Under the pieces are notes generated by a model. It was not told the origin of the DNA, ran no database searches, and was given only the letters and a program-made list of their open reading frames with translations. Below are positions 46,102 through 55,322 of a stretch of 64,000 bases of DNA, piece after piece. The stretch is taken from the NCBI GenBank assembly GCA_964552795.1, contig CAZKIO010000017.1:1-64000 (forward strand), read 5' to 3'. The translations under genes were made by a program, and so were the position numbers. Each line of letters starts with the position of its first letter. The stretch's first letter is position 1. This stretch comes from JAEUHZ01 sp964552795 (GTDB lineage Bacteria > Planctomycetota > UBA1135 > GCA-002686595).

Positions 46102-47760
46102 ATGACCACGCCCCTGCTCGTCAGCGTCGTCCTCGCGATCCTCGCCGCACCCGCCGCCGCCCAGGGCATTCTGCAGACCTGGCCGATCGTCGCCGGGGGG
46201 GCGTCCGTCTGTGCCGCGGGCGACCTCGACGGTGACGGCGTGGAGGACTACGCGCTCGGCGTTACCGGCGGCCACTCGCTGGCGATCGGTCGTCTGACCG
46301 TCGTGTCGGGCCGCACGGGTGCGACGCTGCTGCTCGTCGAGAGCACGACGCCGGGCGACGGCTTCGGCAAGTTCGTCGAGGGACTGGGCGACGTCGACGG
46401 CGACGGGCGTCCCGATGTCGCGGTCGGAGCCGTCAGCCTGTCCTCTTCGACAGCCCAGAACTCGGTCAGCGTTCGGTCCGGGTCGACCGGTGTCGAAGTC
46501 TGGCGCTTCGCACCGACGGACCGCAGCGTGGGCCACGCGCTGGCGCGTGTGCCCGACCGGGACCTCGACGGCGTGGACGAACTCCTCGTCGGTGCCCACG
46601 GGATCGGTTCGACACCGTCGGCGATCTTCGTCCTGTCGGGCGCGACAGGCTCGACGCTCCTCACCTTCACGGCTCCGCCCGGCGTCGTCGGCGGCTTCGG
46701 CTGGGTCGTCCAGGTCGCGGACGACCACGATGGCGACGGCGTTCGCGACTACGCGATCACCGCACCTACGAGTTGGTTCCCGAACGGCCACGTCAGCATC
46801 CACTCGGGAGCGACGGGCGCACCGCTCCTCGTGATCCCGACACACGCTTACGGGACGCCCGACGACGACCTCGCTCCGCTCGGCGACGTGAACGGCGATG
46901 GAGTGCCCGATCTCGCGGTGTCCACGCCGTTCGAGCCGATCGGGCAGACGCAGAGCCAGGGTCGCGTGCGCGTCCTCTCCGGGGCCGACGGCTCGCTCCT
47001 GTGGTCGACCGAGCCCACGGTTCTCATGGCGCGGTTCGGCGAGTCCATCGAACGGATGCCCGACATCGACGGCGACGGCCGCGACGAATTGCTCGTGGGC
47101 GCGGGGTCCTATCGCGTCGGCTGCTGCACACTCCTCCGGGCGGAGGTGCGCATCTACTCGGGTGCGACGGGCGCGCTGATCGAGCAGGGTGTCGACCAGT
47201 CGTCTCGCGGAATCCGCGCCGTGCGCGACGTGAACGGGGACGGCTACGGCGAGTACCTGTTGCCGCGCGGGCCGGATCTCACGACCCTCGTCGCGGCGCT
47301 CGCGCTCAGCCGCAACCCGCCGCCCGCCGTCGAAGCCGGATGCGTCGCGAAGACCACCTCGCAGGGCTGCGTTCCGCGGATCGCGGCGCAGGGCGCGCCG
47401 AGCGCGACGATGGGCCCCGACCTCGCGTTCAGCGTGAGCCTGGTACGCCCGCTGGCGCCGGGGCTCTTCGCCTGGAGCACGATCGCGGCCCAGGCTCCGT
47501 TCGCCGGCGGCATGTTGTGTCTGGGCGCTCCGATCCGTCGCTGGCCGATGCGCACGACGAGCGCAGCGCAGGCCGACCCGGCCTGCGCCGGAGCCAGCGT
47601 GGGCACGCTCGCGATGACGCTCTCGAAGAGCGACATCGCCGCGATCGGTCTGCCGCCCGCGTCCACGATCCAGGTCCAGGCCTGGTTCCGCGACGCGGGG
47701 TTCGCTCCGCCAAACGACGTCGGCCTGAGCGGCGCGCTGCGCGTCACGCTCTGGCCCTGA
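46102..47760 (+). CDS. Exported FG-GAP (integrin-alpha-like) protein with variant C C-terminal module
   Basis: The 552-residue protein has a signal peptide (1-20, ending AAAQ) and FG-GAP/VCBS-type repeats with calcium-binding DxDxDG motifs (GDLDGDGVEDYALG, GDVDGDGRPDVAVGA, GDVNGDGVPDLAVS, PDIDGDGRDELLVGA). Residues 413-552 form a third type of Cys-containing end module (GCVAKTTSQGCVPRI, GGMLCLGAPI, AWFRDAGF). ATG at 46102 gives a good signal peptide. It is likely secreted; ligand unknown. Confidence 0.85.
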   Translation: MTTPLLVSVVLAILAAPAAAQGILQTWPIVAGGASVCAAGDLDGDGVEDYALGVTGGHSLAIGRLTVVSGRTGATLLLVESTTPGDGFGKFVEGLGDVDGDGRPDVAVGAVSLSSSTAQNSVSVRSGSTGVEVWRFAPTDRSVGHALARVPDRDLDGVDELLVGAHGIGSTPSAIFVLSGATGSTLLTFTAPPGVVGGFGWVVQVADDHDGDGVRDYAITAPTSWFPNGHVSIHSGATGAPLLVIPTHAYGTPDDDLAPLGDVNGDGVPDLAVSTPFEPIGQTQSQGRVRVLSGADGSLLWSTEPTVLMARFGESIERMPDIDGDGRDELLVGAGSYRVGCCTLLRAEVRIYSGATGALIEQGVDQSSRGIRAVRDVNGDGYGEYLLPRGPDLTTLVAALALSRNPPPAVEAGCVAKTTSQGCVPRIAAQGAPSATMGPDLAFSVSLVRPLAPGLFAWSTIAAQAPFAGGMLCLGAPIRRWPMRTTSAAQADPACAGASVGTLAMTLSKSDIAAIGLPPASTIQVQAWFRDAGFAPPNDVGLSGALRVTLWP

Positions 47761-48109
47761 CGGGACGCGCGACGACGCCACGCGTTCTCGTTCCGCGCCG
47801 TCCGCATCCGAGTCCGTCCGCGGCCCTTCCACGCGGCCCTTCCACGCGGCCCGAGGCCGTTCGCTTCCTGTGCCTGCCGCGACCCGCGCTGGAGGGCGCA
47901 GCACCCGGACCCGGGGCCGCGTGCTTCGGCCTGTACCTGTCGGGCGGGCCTCTCGGCAGCACGCGCCGGGGCCGTCCCTTCGACGGCCGCCGCCCGCGCG
48001 CTAGGATCGCGTTCTGGAATCCGCGCCCCGCGCTCGGCCGCGAAACCCGCGCACGCGCTGCCGCTAGCCACGGGTTCCCCGCACGCCGTCCCCAGCACGG
48101 ACCCAGCCC
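47761..48109. other. 349-bp intergenic region
   Basis: No gene seen. A 13-base unit, GCGGCCCTTCCAC, is repeated in tandem around 47819-47845. Otherwise GC-rich without a clear promoter. Confidence 0.5.
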
Positions 48110-50425
48110 TTGAACACGCACGTCGCAAACCACTCCGCGCGATCGATCGCGCTTCTCGCCACCCTTTTCGCGCTGGCCGGCGCCGTGCCGGCGCAGGAGC
48201 CGGCGCAGGAGCCGGCGCAGGGCGGCCGGTCCGACGCGCCCGCGCCCCGCGCGCCGGGCGGCGCGCCGCCGTCGCCCGACGCGGTCAAGATGGGCTCGCC
48301 GCCACAGCTCCAGGCCGGGCTGACCGAGCCCGACATGTGGCCGGCCGCGACCGCCGAGGGCTGGAAGAAGCCGGTGCTGATCCCCTGGCAGCGCTCGTTC
48401 GACGACGCGCTGCGCGTCGCGCGCGCGACGCAGAAGCCGATCCTGGTGGCGGTCAACATGGACGGCGAGATCGCCAGCGAGCACTACGCCGGCGTGCGCT
48501 ACCGCGATCCCGAGTCCGCGAAGCTGTTCGAGCCCTACGTGTGCGTCGTCGCCTCGGTGTACCGCCACACGCCGCGCGACCACGACGAGCAGGGCCGGCG
48601 CATCCTGTGCCCGCGCCTGGGCGGCGTCACCTGCGGCGAGCACATCGCGGCCGAGACGGAGCTGTACGAGAAGTACTTCGAGGGCGTGCGCGTCTCGCCG
48701 CGCCACCTGGTGCTGGAGATCGACGGGCGCAAGACCTACGACGTCTACTACTCGTGGGACACCGCGACGGTGTTCACGACGCTGCGCAAGGGCGCCGAGA
48801 ACCGGCCGCCGCCGGTCGAGCTCCTGCGCGACGTGCCCTTCGCCGACCGTACCGCCAGCCCCGACGTCGTCGACCGCGACGCGATCGAGCAGGCGTACCT
48901 CGCCGGCGGTCCCGAGGTGCGCCGCACGCTGATCCAGTCCGTGCTGCAGCGGCGCGCGGTCGATCAGGTCGACCTGCTGCGCCTCGCGGTCTTCGGGCTG
49001 GACCTGGAGCTGGCGCGCATGGCGCGCGCGGCCCTGACGCAGTGCGAGACCGAGGCGGCCGTCGACCTGATCGCCGAGGCGCTCAAGGCACCGCTGCCGG
49101 CCGACGAGCGCGCGGCGCTGGTCGAGGCTTCCGCGCGGCTCTCCGAGAAATTCCCGCGCGCGCGCACGCTGACCGCGTTGCACCGCGGGCTGTCGCAGGG
49201 CTCGCAGTGGATCGACGCGCGCCGCTGGTCCGAGCTCGAGTACCAGGCCGGCGCGCGCGGCGGCAGCGTGCGCACGTCGGGTCCGAGCCTGGAGGCCACC
49301 GCCGAGCGCTCGGAGGAACGGCCCGAGGACGCCGGGTCGCAGCTCGAACTGGGCGCGGCGCTGCTCGCGCGCGCCCTGGAGCCGACGACCGACCGGCGCT
49401 TCGCCGAGCTGCTCGTGCGCGACGCGCGCGACGCCCTGCGCCGGGCGCAGGAGCTGGGCGCGGCCGGCTGGCGCTTCGAGGCCGCGCAGTCCGTCGCGGC
49501 GCTGCTGATGGGCGAGGCCGATCGCGCGCGCGCGCGCGCCGTGGCCGCGGTCGAGGGCGGGATGCTCACGGTCGAGGCGGGCTCGGACGTCGTGCTCGAT
49601 CGCGCGGGCCTGCGCGTGGTGGCGTCGTTCGCCTCCGCGCGCCAGCGCGCGATCCGCCAGGCATACCGTGCCGGATCGGAGTGGCCGCCGGAGTGGCTGT
49701 CGGACATCGAGGCGGCCTATGCGCTGCTCGTGAAGCACCCGTTCGCCACGGACGAGGACCTCGTGTCGTTCCACGACTTCCTGCGCTGGCTCGGCGGGAC
49801 CGTGCGCGCGAACGCGATCCTCGACGACGCGCTGGCGCGGTTCCCGGGATCGGCGCTGGTGCATGACCGGTTGCGCGCGCGGATCCTGTGGGAGTCGGGG
49901 CCCAAGGGCCTGGAATCGGCCTACGCCGCACGCATCGCGAAGGATCCGGCGAGCGCCGACCTCGCGTGGTTCGCCGGGTACGCGTCGCTGGTCGCGGCCG
50001 AGCACCACCGGCGCGGCGCGGAGGGCGAGAAGGCGCTGGGAGCCTACGAGCGCGGCATCGCGCACTACGAGGAGTCGATCCGCCTGCGCGCCGAAGGCCG
50101 CGCGACGGCCGATCACTTCATCGCGCTGGCGCACGCCGGCCGCGCGCGACTGGCGCTGGAGGCCGCGGATCTCGCGCGCGCAACGAGCGAGATCCTGGCC
50201 TCGTTCGCGCGCGCGCCGGGAGCCGCCGCGACGCCCGACGGCCTGAACATCACGCCGGCGGACACGGCCAAGATGCTGCGCGCGCGCCTGGAGGCCGACG
50301 AGCACGCCGGACTGCGCGCGCAACTGCAGGCCGGGATGGACGCGCTCGACCCGGCGCTCCTGGAGAAGCGGCCGTTCGAGCTGGAGACGCCGCGCCGCCG
50401 GCCGCGCGGCCAGCGCGACGACTAG
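48110..50425 (+). CDS. Exported thioredoxin-fold/TPR protein without redox cysteines
   Basis: The 771-residue protein has a signal peptide (about 1-27) and a short repeat PAQEPAQEPAQ (28-36 region). Residues 85-215 resemble a thioredoxin-like domain (SFDDALRVARATQKPILVAV, SWDTATVFTTLRKG), but the CxxC site is not present. The remainder is helical with TPR-like features (GEADRARARAVAAVEGG, AYERGIAHYEESIRLR). No ATG precedes the signal in frame; TTG at 48110 is the best start and lacks a clear Shine-Dalgarno. Confidence 0.75.
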   Translation: MNTHVANHSARSIALLATLFALAGAVPAQEPAQEPAQGGRSDAPAPRAPGGAPPSPDAVKMGSPPQLQAGLTEPDMWPAATAEGWKKPVLIPWQRSFDDALRVARATQKPILVAVNMDGEIASEHYAGVRYRDPESAKLFEPYVCVVASVYRHTPRDHDEQGRRILCPRLGGVTCGEHIAAETELYEKYFEGVRVSPRHLVLEIDGRKTYDVYYSWDTATVFTTLRKGAENRPPPVELLRDVPFADRTASPDVVDRDAIEQAYLAGGPEVRRTLIQSVLQRRAVDQVDLLRLAVFGLDLELARMARAALTQCETEAAVDLIAEALKAPLPADERAALVEASARLSEKFPRARTLTALHRGLSQGSQWIDARRWSELEYQAGARGGSVRTSGPSLEATAERSEERPEDAGSQLELGAALLARALEPTTDRRFAELLVRDARDALRRAQELGAAGWRFEAAQSVAALLMGEADRARARAVAAVEGGMLTVEAGSDVVLDRAGLRVVASFASARQRAIRQAYRAGSEWPPEWLSDIEAAYALLVKHPFATDEDLVSFHDFLRWLGGTVRANAILDDALARFPGSALVHDRLRARILWESGPKGLESAYAARIAKDPASADLAWFAGYASLVAAEHHRRGAEGEKALGAYERGIAHYEESIRLRAEGRATADHFIALAHAGRARLALEAADLARATSEILASFARAPGAAATPDGLNITPADTAKMLRARLEADEHAGLRAQLQAGMDALDPALLEKRPFELETPRRRPRGQRDD

Positions 50426-50441
50426 CGCGCCGCGGCGCGCG

Positions 50442-52169
50442 TCACCACGTCGCGGTCGCGGCGTTCGTCAGGTTGAACGCGGAGCCGCACGGGCCGGCGG
50501 GGTTGCGGTACCAGGCCTGGTAGTGGAGCGTAGCGCCGGGCGTCACGGCGCCGAGCTGCGAGAGCGGCGTGCTGCCGAACCACGGCCACTGCACCACGCC
50601 GGCGGAACTCCACGAGGTCGCGAGGCGCACGACCGCTCCCGACACGCAGCGCAGCCCGTCGCCGAACGGCGCGCCCGCGCCGCCCGCGACCCGGCTGGTC
50701 CCCTGGAACAGGAGCACCGGCGTCGCGGAAGGCAGGCCCGACACGGCCAGCGTGAACGAGTCGCTCGCCACGTTCGCGAACCCGAATCCCGCGAGCGCCG
50801 CGCCGCGCCCGGTCGAGTTGACGCAGCCGCGCGCGATCCCCGCGGGGCCGTCGTTGCCGCACGGACACGCCGCGCCCGAACCGTCGCCGTGGCAGGAGGT
50901 GGTCGCCGCGCGGACGGCCGCGCCCGAGTACACGCTGACGCTGCCGGAGAGCAGGCCGTTCACGTTGTCCTGGTTGGTGCCCACGAGCAGGTCCGCGAAC
51001 CCGTCGGCATCAACGTCGCCCGCGCAGTGCAGCGCATACCCGAACCAGTCCAGGCCCGAGTCGCCGACGAGCGTGGTGACGACCGCTGCGCTCTTGCCCG
51101 AATAGATGCGCACGATGCCCGATTCGTGCCCGTTCGTGTCGTTCTTGAAGGCCGAGATCGAGAACTCGCCGTGCCCGTCGCCGTCGAGGTCGCCCAGCCC
51201 GGTGATGCCCACGCCGAACCAGTCCTCCTGCACGTCGCCCTCGAGACGGTGGAGCAGCGCGCCGCTGGCGCCCGAGAAGATCTCGACGTAGCCGCGGTTC
51301 TGGTCGAATTTCAGAGCCGTGATCATCTGGTCGCTGACGCCGTCGCCGTCGACGTCGCGCGCGCTCTGCACCGTGAAGCCGAAGGCGTCGCTGGTGCCGG
51401 CACTGGCGTACGTGCGCAGGATCGAGCCGTCGGATCCGGCGCGGATCTCGGCGCGCCGCCCGCCGGGGACGCCGATGATCAGCTCGCCGCGCCCGTCGCC
51501 GTCCAGGTCGCCCGCGCCGCGCACCGTGTAGCCGAAGCGCTCGTTCGGCGCCGAACCCAGGAAGGTCCGGATCCGCTCGCCCGTGGCGCCCGAGTACAGG
51601 TACGCCGCGCCGGAGTTCGGCCCGTTCGTCTCGTCCTGCCACGCGCCGACCGCGAAGTCCGGCACGCCGTCGAGATCGACGTCGCTGACGCCGCACACCG
51701 TGTAGCCGTAGAGGTCGTCGGCATCGCCGCCGTACTTGGTGCGCAGCACGGTGCCGTCGAGCCCCGAGTAGATGCGGATCATGCCCGCGTCGCTGCCGTG
51801 CAGGTCGTTCTTGTAGGCGCCGGTGATCACGTCGGGGATGCCGTCGCCGTTCACGTCGCCGACGTCGTTGACGACCCAGCCCAGGCGGTCGCCGGTCGCG
51901 TCGCCGTAGGCGGTCCACAGCACGGCGCCGGTCGCGCCGGAGAACACGCGCACCGAACCCGTCTCGGGCAGCGCGAGCGTGCCGTCGGTCGGCGCACCGG
52001 CCAGGAGGTCGGCGTGTCCGTCGCCGTCGACGTCGCCGATGCCCGCCACCGCGAATCCCAACTGGCTGCCCGGACCGTCCCCCAGGAAGCGGTGGATGCG
52101 TGGATCCTGGCCCAGGGCCGGGAGGCAGAGAAGGATCAGGGCGCAGGGGATCAGCGGGCGTTGCTTCAT
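50442..52169 (-). CDS. Exported FG-GAP (integrin-alpha-like) protein with variant A C-terminal module
   Basis: The 575-residue protein has a signal peptide (1-20) and about seven FG-GAP repeats (GIGDVDGDGHADLLAGAP, NDVGDVNGDGIPDVITGAY, RGAGDLDGDGRGELIIGVP and others). Residues 426-575 are the same type of end module as in the first gene: CPCGNDGPA, GCVNSTG, FTLAVSGLP, FGDGLRC, LSQLG, YQAWYRNPAGPC and FNLTNAAT. A GGAGG lies just upstream of the ATG at 52169. Confidence 0.87.
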   Translation of the reverse strand: MKQRPLIPCALILLCLPALGQDPRIHRFLGDGPGSQLGFAVAGIGDVDGDGHADLLAGAPTDGTLALPETGSVRVFSGATGAVLWTAYGDATGDRLGWVVNDVGDVNGDGIPDVITGAYKNDLHGSDAGMIRIYSGLDGTVLRTKYGGDADDLYGYTVCGVSDVDLDGVPDFAVGAWQDETNGPNSGAAYLYSGATGERIRTFLGSAPNERFGYTVRGAGDLDGDGRGELIIGVPGGRRAEIRAGSDGSILRTYASAGTSDAFGFTVQSARDVDGDGVSDQMITALKFDQNRGYVEIFSGASGALLHRLEGDVQEDWFGVGITGLGDLDGDGHGEFSISAFKNDTNGHESGIVRIYSGKSAAVVTTLVGDSGLDWFGYALHCAGDVDADGFADLLVGTNQDNVNGLLSGSVSVYSGAAVRAATTSCHGDGSGAACPCGNDGPAGIARGCVNSTGRGAALAGFGFANVASDSFTLAVSGLPSATPVLLFQGTSRVAGGAGAPFGDGLRCVSGAVVRLATSWSSAGVVQWPWFGSTPLSQLGAVTPGATLHYQAWYRNPAGPCGSAFNLTNAATATW

Positions 52170-52299
52170 GGGATACCTCCGGGTGCCGTCATTGTTCCCG
52201 GTGAGGGCGGGCGTTGCAGTCGCCGATCCAGGAACTTGCGCGCCGCACGCAGGGGCGGCCGCGCGAGCGCCGACGCGCCGCTGCCGCTACCCTGGGGAC

Positions 52300-53268
52300 A
52301 TGTCCCTCGTCCTCGCCGCCATGCTCCTGTGTGCCGCGCCGGTGCCGCGCGCGGAGGATCCCGCTCCGACACCGCCCAAGGTCGAGCACGTGCTCGTCCC
52401 GGGAACGCGCGTGCGCCTCGCACCACCCGGTGGACACCAGCCGGGCCGCGGCTTCCTCGGCTACCAGTGGCCCGAGCTGGGCGCGTCGTTGATCGTGATC
52501 GAGATGCCCGGCGCGTTCGCCGAGGTCTCGGCCGGGTTCACCGAGAAGGGCCTCGCCAAGGGCGGCATGAAGCTGCTGGAGTCGCACGACGTGAAGGTCG
52601 ACGGGCGCGACGCGCGCCTCGTCCTGGTGAGCCAGCCGTCCCAGGGACTGATCTTCAGGAAGTGGATCGCCGTCTTCGGCGAGGGCGGGCGCTCCGTGAT
52701 CCTGAACGGGATGTTCCCCGAGGAGCTCGACGCCGAGTTGTCCGCGACGATGAAGGCGGCGCTGCTCGGCGCGCGCTGGGATCCGACGCTCGAGGTCGAT
52801 CCCTTCGCGCCGCTGCCGTGGACGCTCGTCCGTCCCGAGGGCCTGAAGTTCGCGGGCAACATGGGCACGGCCCTGAGCTTCACCGAGGACGGCGCGATGG
52901 TGCAGAAGGACCAGCCCGGTTCCGCGCGCTTCACGGCTTCGCCCTCGATGGGCGAGGTGGACGTGGGCGATCCGCGCACGTTCGCGGAGAAGCGCGCGCG
53001 CTCCCTGCCGCGCGGCAAGGAACTCGCGTTCGAGAGCTCCGCGGCGCTCGATCACGCGGCCGGCAAGGGCTGGGAGATCGTCGCCAGGCTGCGTGACGAG
53101 AAGGCGGAGCTCGACCTCCTGGTGCATCAGGTGCTCCTCGTGCGCGAGGGCGAGTACTTCCTGTTCGTCGGCCAGTGCACGCAGGCAGAGCGCGACCGCT
53201 GGCTCCCGCGCTTCCGGGCCTCGATCGCGAGCTGGAAAGCCAGACCGGCGCCGGACGAGGAGCAGTGA
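52300..53268 (+). CDS. Exported protein of unknown function
   Basis: The 322-residue protein has a signal peptide (1-18, ending PRAED) and no recognised family. Blocks such as LRLVLVSQPSQGLIFRKWIAV-like strands and a repeated pair of similar beta-alpha halves (about 40-160 and 175-310, each with a hydrophobic strand near FGEGGRSVIL or YFLFVGQC) suggest two related domains. The stop overlaps the next start (GTGA), coupling it to the TrpF-like gene. ATG at 52300. Confidence 0.6.
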   Translation: MSLVLAAMLLCAAPVPRAEDPAPTPPKVEHVLVPGTRVRLAPPGGHQPGRGFLGYQWPELGASLIVIEMPGAFAEVSAGFTEKGLAKGGMKLLESHDVKVDGRDARLVLVSQPSQGLIFRKWIAVFGEGGRSVILNGMFPEELDAELSATMKAALLGARWDPTLEVDPFAPLPWTLVRPEGLKFAGNMGTALSFTEDGAMVQKDQPGSARFTASPSMGEVDVGDPRTFAEKRARSLPRGKELAFESSAALDHAAGKGWEIVARLRDEKAELDLLVHQVLLVREGEYFLFVGQCTQAERDRWLPRFRASIASWKARPAPDEEQ

Positions 53269-53936
53269 GCGCCGCGCCGCGCCTCAAGGTCTGCTGCATC
53301 CGGGACGAGGCCGAGGCGCGGCTCGCCATCGAGCACGGCGCGGCCGCCCTGGGCCTGGTGTCGGCCATGCCCAGCGGTCCCGGGCCGATCCCCGAGGAGC
53401 GCATCGCGCGGATCGCGCGCGCGGTGCCGCGCACGATCGAGACCTTCCTCCTGACGGCGCTGGTCGATGCGGCGGCGATCGCCGAGCAGCACGCGCGCTG
53501 CGGCACGACGACGATCCAGCTCGTCGACCACGTCGAGGCGCGCGAGCGCGCGGATCTGCGCAGGCGGCTGCCAGGCGTCGCGCTGGTGCAGGTGATCCAC
53601 GTGGCCGGCCCGGGGTCGCTCGACGAGGCCGGCGCGGGGGCGGAGCACGCCGACGCGCTGCTGCTCGACTCCGGCAATCGGGGCGCGCCCCGCAAGGAGC
53701 TCGGCGGGACCGGCCGCGTGCACGACTGGGAAGTCTCGCGCCGCATCGTGGAAGCCGCGCGCATCCCCGTGTGGCTCGCGGGCGGCCTGCGGCCGGAGAA
53801 CGTCTCCGACGCGCTCGCCCGCGTGCGCCCGCACGGGGTCGACCTGTGCACCGGCGTGCGCAGCGACGGCCGCCTCGACGCGGCGAAGCTCGCGGCGTTC
53901 GCGCGCGCGCTGCGCGGGGCTGGAACCCCGCGCTGA
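53265..53936 (+). CDS. TrpF-like phosphoribosylanthranilate isomerase homologue
   Basis: The 223-residue protein fits the TrpF beta/alpha barrel: catalytic Cys10 in LKVCC (the usual KxCG Gly is Cys), D135 in LLLDSGNRG, GGTG (147-150), PVWLAGGLRPENV. The usual S-P-R phosphate-side motif reads PSGPG, without Arg. No other tryptophan genes are nearby, so the role in tryptophan synthesis is uncertain. GTG start at 53265 overlaps the upstream stop. Confidence 0.75.
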   Translation: MSAAPRLKVCCIRDEAEARLAIEHGAAALGLVSAMPSGPGPIPEERIARIARAVPRTIETFLLTALVDAAAIAEQHARCGTTTIQLVDHVEARERADLRRRLPGVALVQVIHVAGPGSLDEAGAGAEHADALLLDSGNRGAPRKELGGTGRVHDWEVSRRIVEAARIPVWLAGGLRPENVSDALARVRPHGVDLCTGVRSDGRLDAAKLAAFARALRGAGTPR

Positions 53937-54017
53937 TCCGGGCCCGAAGCGTCCCGATCCAGCGGCGCGGTCGTGGCCGGGGCTTCGCGGCGGTCCGTCC
54001 CGCGCTAGCATCCCGCG

Positions 54018-54635
54018 ATGACGACCGCGCACTCCCGTTGGCGCCCGCATCCCTGGCACGGCCTCGAGGCGGGGCCGGACGCGCCCCGGCGCATCCATGC
54101 CTTCATCGAGATCACGCCCTTCGATGGCGTGAAGTACGAGGTCGACAAGCGCACCGGCTACCTCAAGGTCGACCGCCCGCAGGCGTCCTCCTCGCTGCCG
54201 CCGATGCCGTACGGTTTCGTGCCCCGGACGTACTGCGACGCGGGCGTCGCCGCGCTGATGCCCGGCGCGCGCGGCGGGGATCGCGACCCGCTCGACGTCT
54301 GGGTGCTCACGGAACGCGCGATCTCGCGTCCCGAGATCCTGCTGGAAGCGCGTGTGGTCGGCGGGATCCCCATGCGCGACGCGGGCCTGGCGGACGACAA
54401 GATCGTGGCGGTGCTCTCCAGCGACGAGTTGTGGTCCGGCGTGGGGGACCTGGCCGACGTGCCGCAGGTGCTCGTGCGGCGTCTCGTGCACTACCTGCGC
54501 AGCTACAAGGCGCTCTCGGGTCGCGACAACCCGGTCGATGTCGGCGAGCCCTACGGCCGCGTACACGCCGAAGCGGTGGTCGCGGCCGCGCTGGAGGACT
54601 ATCGCGCCGCGTTCGGCTCGCAGTCGTCCCCCTGA
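54018..54635 (+). CDS. ppa: Inorganic pyrophosphatase (family I)
   Basis: The 205-residue protein has the family I signature D-x-D-P-x-D at D88-R-D90-P-L-D93, with R in the usually small second position, and family blocks KYEVDKRTGYLKVDRP and PYGFVPRTYCD. It hydrolyses pyrophosphate to two phosphates in the cytoplasm, driving polymerisation reactions. ATG at 54018. Confidence 0.92.
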   Translation: MTTAHSRWRPHPWHGLEAGPDAPRRIHAFIEITPFDGVKYEVDKRTGYLKVDRPQASSSLPPMPYGFVPRTYCDAGVAALMPGARGGDRDPLDVWVLTERAISRPEILLEARVVGGIPMRDAGLADDKIVAVLSSDELWSGVGDLADVPQVLVRRLVHYLRSYKALSGRDNPVDVGEPYGRVHAEAVVAAALEDYRAAFGSQSSP

Positions 54636-54733
54636 GGCGGCGCGGCCGCGTGCTCGCTCGGCTCCGGGGCTCGAGCGGGCACCGCGCTGGGAATGCCGGC
54701 CGCGTGCGCGTAGTCTCGGGAAGGAGGGCGTGC

Positions 54734-55294
54734 ATGAAGGTCGTCGGGGCGGGCATGAACAAGACGGGCACCAAGACGCTGGGCGCGTGCCTGCGCTTCT
54801 GGGGCCTGTCGAACGTGTCGTGGAGCCACGCGGCGTTCGAGCTGTGGCGCGCGGGCGCGGTCGGCGAGTTGCTCGACATCCTCGAGCGCCACGATTCGTG
54901 CGAGGACTGGCCCTGGCCGCTGGTCTTCCGCGAGATCGACGCGCGCTTTCCCGGATCGAAGTTCGTCCTCACGCGCCGCAGCAGCGCCGCGGTGTGGTTC
55001 GACAGCCTGTGCCGCCATGCGGACCGCACCGGGCCGACCGAGTTCCGGCGCGCGATCTACGGCCACGCGATGCCGCGCGGGCACGAGGCCGACCACGTGC
55101 GCGTGTACGAGGCGCACAACGCCGCGGTGCGCGCGCACTTCGCGTCGCGGCCGGGGAGCCTCTTGGAGATCTGCTGGGAGGAGGGCCAGGGCTGGCCCGA
55201 ACTCGCGGCATTCCTGGGCCGGCCCTGTCCCGACCTCCCGCTGCCGCACGAGAACGCCGGCCAGGACCAGCCCGTCCAGACCGCCGCGCGCTGA
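54734..55294 (+). CDS. Sulfotransferase-family protein
   Basis: The 186-residue protein has a P-loop-like PAPS-binding start, GMNKTGTKTLGACL (about 7-20), and FPGSKFVLTRRSSAAVWFDSL, the 3'-phosphate-binding segment with conserved Arg/Ser. This is a small sulfotransferase or sulfotransferase-like protein; acceptor unknown. GGAGGG precedes ATG 54734. It lies between ppa and an alpha/beta hydrolase with no evident functional link. Confidence 0.78.
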   Translation: MKVVGAGMNKTGTKTLGACLRFWGLSNVSWSHAAFELWRAGAVGELLDILERHDSCEDWPWPLVFREIDARFPGSKFVLTRRSSAAVWFDSLCRHADRTGPTEFRRAIYGHAMPRGHEADHVRVYEAHNAAVRAHFASRPGSLLEICWEEGQGWPELAAFLGRPCPDLPLPHENAGQDQPVQTAAR

Positions 55295-55322
55295 CCGGCG
55301 CTCGTGGGGTAGCCTGGGCCCC

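Noticed and set aside
53265..53936. Tryptophan biosynthesis operon
   Set aside because: Only the TrpF-like gene is present; neighbours are an unknown exported protein and a pyrophosphatase.
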